This document shows positions 59,864 through 64,000 of a stretch of DNA of 64,000 bases, piece by piece. Position numbers and translations under genes: made by a program. The notes under the pieces were generated by a model. That model was not told the DNA's origin. It was given only the letters and a program-made list of their open reading frames with translations, and ran no database searches. The first letter of the stretch is position 1, and every line of letters begins with the position of its first letter. This DNA comes from Phocoena phocoena (Eukaryota; Chordata; Mammalia; Artiodactyla; Phocoenidae), in NCBI RefSeq assembly GCF_963924675.1, contig NC_089222.1:138720281-138784280 (forward strand). Reading direction: 5' to 3'.

Positions 59864-61780
59864 ACTCATCTTTTCCTATTGAAACCATTGAAGTTGGCAG
59901 GGTATAGGTAGCATTGTGACATCTTACAGGTGAAGAATGTGATGTCAAGAGCCTGAAGGATTTGAACATGTGCAGTTCATGGCAAGAGATTTAAAAATTC
60001 ACATTTTCCTTTACCATAGTTTATGCTAGAATTGTAAAGACTGACCATTTATGAGGGAAAAATTATTAGAAAACTATGTCTTTGAAGTAAAAAATCTTGA
60101 CTCTTGATGATTCAAATATTATTTTTGCAAATAAAACTATTTTGATGCACTACTTTAATGTTCATCCATTTATCTGTCCATATCCCCTTTCCCCCAAGTT
60201 GGGTACTAATTGGTCACATGCCTAGGGTTTTCCTTGATACCACAGCAGCATCTAAGCTGGAAAAGTGGTTCTTCAGGAATGGAATCTGGAATCCAGGGAA
60301 TGATTTCAGACACAGGTAGTTCCTAATTTACAAGTAATTCATACATGTAAACCCCTTCCCTGAGCTGCTCTTTCAATTGCTGCTATTTGGAGTACAGAAT
60401 TTGAGCTTTTAAAGAACTTCTGGGGTTCAAAAGTAAGTAGAAGCAGAAATAAGTGAAAAGCAGAAATATTTGGTGGCAATAAATAGTCAAATCCATATTA
60501 TGACCCACTTGCATAAAAATGTTTTTCCTCAAACTATCTCAGTAGTTTTTAACATTATTTTGCAACACTGTTAGAATTCTATCATTTAGGGGTTTATTTG
60601 GGCTAACTAGCTAGCATGCTTGTTGAAAACTGCAAATATTAAAGTGAATTATTTCAGCCCTGTTGATTTCTTCCTATCACATACCTGAAATGAACTACAC
60701 TGAGGCATAGGAGCTTTGGGTGGTAATTTAGGAACATACTTAGGGGAAAGCGTTGTTATTAGCAGGATGATTGGAATGTCATAATATAAAATTTAGGGAA
60801 TTACAGGCATCAGGAGTTGAGAGAGTGCTAACAAAGGAAAACAACCTATTTCAGAATTTGTCTGGATAAAGAGAGGATCTAGAATTGGTTAAGTTTCTAT
60901 GTTTCTTCTGCAGGGTCCCCAGTGCCCATGGCTGGTGTAATTATCTTTTGGGTTCAATAGATGTCTTGGCTAGTCTGGGAACTTGGCCAACATAAGCAAC
61001 ATTGTTTCATTAGGAATAATACTTACTTCCACAGCATCAATTTGAAAAATAGATTTTTAGACCAGACTCATTTATAAGTTAGGTTTCAGCCTGTGCTTGT
61101 CTTTGTCTTGTCTGTCATCACGTGCTCTCAGTTGACAATAGCTACCAGGTTGCTTTTCTTTCCCATCAGTCATGGAATTTGCTGGCCAATCATAAAATAG
61201 CAGTGGAAGTAATAAGTAGGAAGTAAAGTGAAAGAATTACAATAAGTACAAGAAGCCACTCCTAGAGCAAAAGAGGGCTTGTGGGCTTAGGGGAACAGTT
61301 GGTGAGCAGTGTCTCAGAACTTAATTTACCAGTAACATTGGTAGATTGACGTGATCGTTCCTATAGAGTAAGTTTCATTACCTCTGATAGTAAGCCATGG
61401 TGAAAAGTGAATTCACATTTACTGATTTGTGAATTGATGTAGATTACAAAATGTAGATTTTTTTATTCAGATAAAATTACATAGAATAGTGTAATATTGA
61501 CAGTTTATTTCATCCCTAGAAATGTGTGACATTTTTGTTGGTAGTAGTCAGATTTTAAAACTGTTTTTCTCCCTGACAATTAAATATTTTATATTTTATA
61601 TATAATTGCTTTTCATTAATGAAAATTATTTTCAAGTAAGCTTAAATAAATGTGAGGAAATGAATTTGCAGTAATTTTATCTCTATGTTTTGGGGATTGT
61701 ATTTACATTAGATGTTCCTCAATTAGGGGTAATTGTCTTGCATCCTTATCTCTTATCATAATCTGTTTTTCTTCACACAG

Positions 61781-61866
61781 TGTTATAGTTTTGCTGCTGG
61801 ACTCTTCCCTCCCTTCCCCCACCCCATCAGGATGATATGAGACTTGAAAGAAGACGATGCATACAG
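61781..61866 (+). other. Possible small exon, noncoding or 5' UTR
   Basis: An acceptor 'ctgtttttcttcacacag' ends at 61780, a second stronger pyrimidine tract and acceptor ends 'ccaccccatcag' at 61830, and a donor CAG|GTGACT follows 61866. With the second acceptor the 36-base exon is open in phase 0 (12 codons, reading DDMRLERRRCIQ); with the first it has stops in all three frames. The donor is weak. Unsupported by similarity. Confidence 0.2.
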
Positions 61867-62344
61867 GTGACTCAAGTTTTGAAATACAGTAAAACTGTGG
61901 CTGTCTGAGAGAATGTGGGAACTGGTGGTATATTTTGAATGTGGGAGCTTTCTGATAAACAGCATTAGTGGGGAGAATTACTTAGATCAATAAATGCAAA
62001 GATAGTTGGGATATTTATTAAACTTGACTTTGGGAATCAAGTTTGGTAATCAGTGACAGATAGTGTTATTAATACAAATACAGCATAGTGATTGCTAGTA
62101 CTTCACCTTTTCAAAAGGGGTGTTGGCTAATACTTTGGTGAGAATTGAAGTATTTCTGTTAAAAATAAATAAAATATTCACCTTTATGGTTGAATGCATG
62201 TTCCCCCAGATCCCTGTTAGAAGAGAGCAAATTTTTTAAAGGCATAGGGAGTAGATGTTAGTAGTGTGTCTTAAGTCTCTGATAATTCAGTTAAGGGTAT
62301 TATTACCCATATGTATGATTCCTTAAAAAATATGGTCTGGGATT

Positions 62345-62428
62345 TTGTTTTTTCTTTCCTGCCTCTCCATCCTTTCCTTCATTCCTCTCTTTCTCCTTTC
62401 TTTCTTTCTTTTCTCCTTCCCTTTTATC
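62345..62428 (+). repeat. C/T-rich tract
   Basis: Irregular TTTC/CCTT units over about 80 bases; polypurine on the other strand. Simple sequence, no gene. Confidence 0.8.
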
Positions 62429-64000
62429 CTTTTGTCATTTGTATTTATACAAGAGAAACAGTATAGAAGGCATTTTTGAAAGAATATTTTTGATTGCTTT
62501 ATAATTAATTGAGGTGATCTTAACTTATACACGGAAAAATGGAGGCTTGTTCCATCTGTGGCTGTGTTTGAGCTCTTGAAAATGTATAGCTAATGGATGA
62601 AGTGTTAACTAACTTTTAAACTTGAATGTTCTTAAATCAGGCCGATTAGGAGGTATTTTGTTGAACCAAGTGGCTTATATTTGCAGGCCTGGTCAGAGAT
62701 AGTCTTATTTGATTTATAAACTGTTTAAAAGAGTGATCTTTAACTGGAAAAGAAGTAACCACATAAATCTTGGATAGATGCTTAATTACATTATTGGTGA
62801 AGGTGTTAAGGATTTTGTGATTGCTTTTTAGTTGGGTGATCTTTGTTTTCTAAAAAGAAAAAAAATTACCATTTTTTGACTTCAGCTCGGGATTTTAAAA
62901 AATAATGTCTCAGGTGTGCCATTTTGTATGAAGAAATGTGCTTGAATATATATTAAATTTAATTATAGATCAAATCATACTTTACATGCATGAGGGACTC
63001 AAAGAATCTGATGATGATTCTTTTTTGAGTAAAAGGTTTTGAGTAATTATCTCTGTAATCTGTCTCTCGGGTACACATGTGTATTTGCCTGTACGTATTA
63101 GAGGTACACCATGTACACATTCTGGCTGAGTGGCTGACAAAAGCAACATGATGCTGAGGCTGAATGTCAGTGTCACAGAGGAATAAATAGAAATATTTAC
63201 AGAAAAAATTATAGAATTTTATGAAAATTTTGTTGTCAGATTTTACACGTTTGACCTTTTGGTGCAGGAACAGTTGCTCAGCACTGTCAGCTCCCGGATT
63301 GCTCCTTGGGCACTATACTGCACATTGGCTATACCAAGTAGATGCTCACTTTCGCCTGAGGTCAGTAGAGGAACAAAGTATTTTGGGGGTATCTCATAGA
63401 TTTATCCATGAATATTAATGATTTTGGAGATTTTCCCTTAAGAAATTCTGAGGTGGCAAAGTTGCTGTTTTGTTTCTAGTTTACCTTCATAAGGTATGAA
63501 GAGTTTCTAAATAACTCTTTTTCTTGAAAGGCTTATGGATGAAATGAAATATCTGTAAATCCAGTTTTTAAAGGTTATCTAGTTAATTTTATGAATGCTA
63601 GAACACACAAAAAAATTACAAATACTAGATTTATGATATAATCTAGTCTCTTACTCAGCCTCATAGTCTTTAAAAATTACCAATTTACTGGCTTATAAAG
63701 GAAAAAACTCAAGAAGAAAGATCTGACTCTCTCTAATATACATATTAGCTGTTGGCGTATTTCCCTTTCAACAGTTTGAAAGTTAATAATTGTTTTTGAA
63801 TGTAAAATTAACAGCTTTCACAATCATCATTAATTAATGAAGTTTGCTCTTGTCTTACTGTGCACACATTTATTCTTCAACGGATAGAATTTTAACACAT
63901 AAAAGCTCGTAAGGAGTTTTTTCATTGAAAGTTATTTCTAGAATGCTTTTGCCTACTTGAAAGTGAATATTGTTTCCCCAGGCATTCATGGTCCTGACTT

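Larger units (their letters stand above)
59870..64000. other. Repeat-poor intron segment
   Basis: About 4.1 kb with no recognisable SINE, L1 or LTR, AT-rich, crossed by a C/T tract near 62,345-62,425. Contains one possible small exon (61781-61866). Apart from that I see no gene. Confidence 0.45.

Overview
The window is vertebrate nuclear DNA, almost certainly from a whale or dolphin. It carries many tRNA-derived CHR-type SINEs: a short young form of about 200 bp and an older form of about 300 bp. Their head reads 'cttccctggtggcgcagtgg' in sense, or 'ccaccagggaagccc' when inverted, and several copies have intact target-site duplications. Three fragments of the L1 3' end typical of cetaceans and even-toed ungulates support this, together with older mammalian repeats (MIR, L2, MLT1, MER5, MER2-like). 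The short CHR subfamily suggests a cetacean, perhaps a toothed whale; that last step is inference.

Layout. 1-10.8 kb is a repeat-rich flank with no recognisable gene: a solo ERV1-like LTR, seven SINE/L1 insertions, MIRs and an MLT1-like LTR. 10.84-13.24 kb is one strong CpG island holding a promoter (RFX X-box, CRE-like sites, E-box, E2F-like, inverted CCAAT and YY1-like motifs) and a long GC-rich 5' exon on the + strand, ending in a consensus splice donor at 12658/12659. From 12,659 to the window end I read a first intron of more than 51 kb. It contains MIR, L2, old L1, MaLR LTR, CHR SINE and DNA-transposon remnants, and two repeat-poor stretches (about 13.8-17.1 kb and 59.9-64 kb).

No open reading frame resembles a known protein. 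The long frames over the CpG island exist on both strands and reflect high GC content; most other frames of note are translated SINEs, L1s or LTRs. I therefore annotate the gene only as an unnamed gene transcribed rightward with a noncoding first exon; its coding exons should lie beyond 64 kb. The most interesting signals are the architecture of that exon (its single AUG is followed at once by a stop, next to a G-quadruplex motif and a (GCC)9 tract, with a possible 184-nt intron around all three), the paired RFX-like sites, a decayed tRNA-Arg-like gene framed by an inverted repeat, and two possible small noncoding exons. I found no convincing undescribed biological system.
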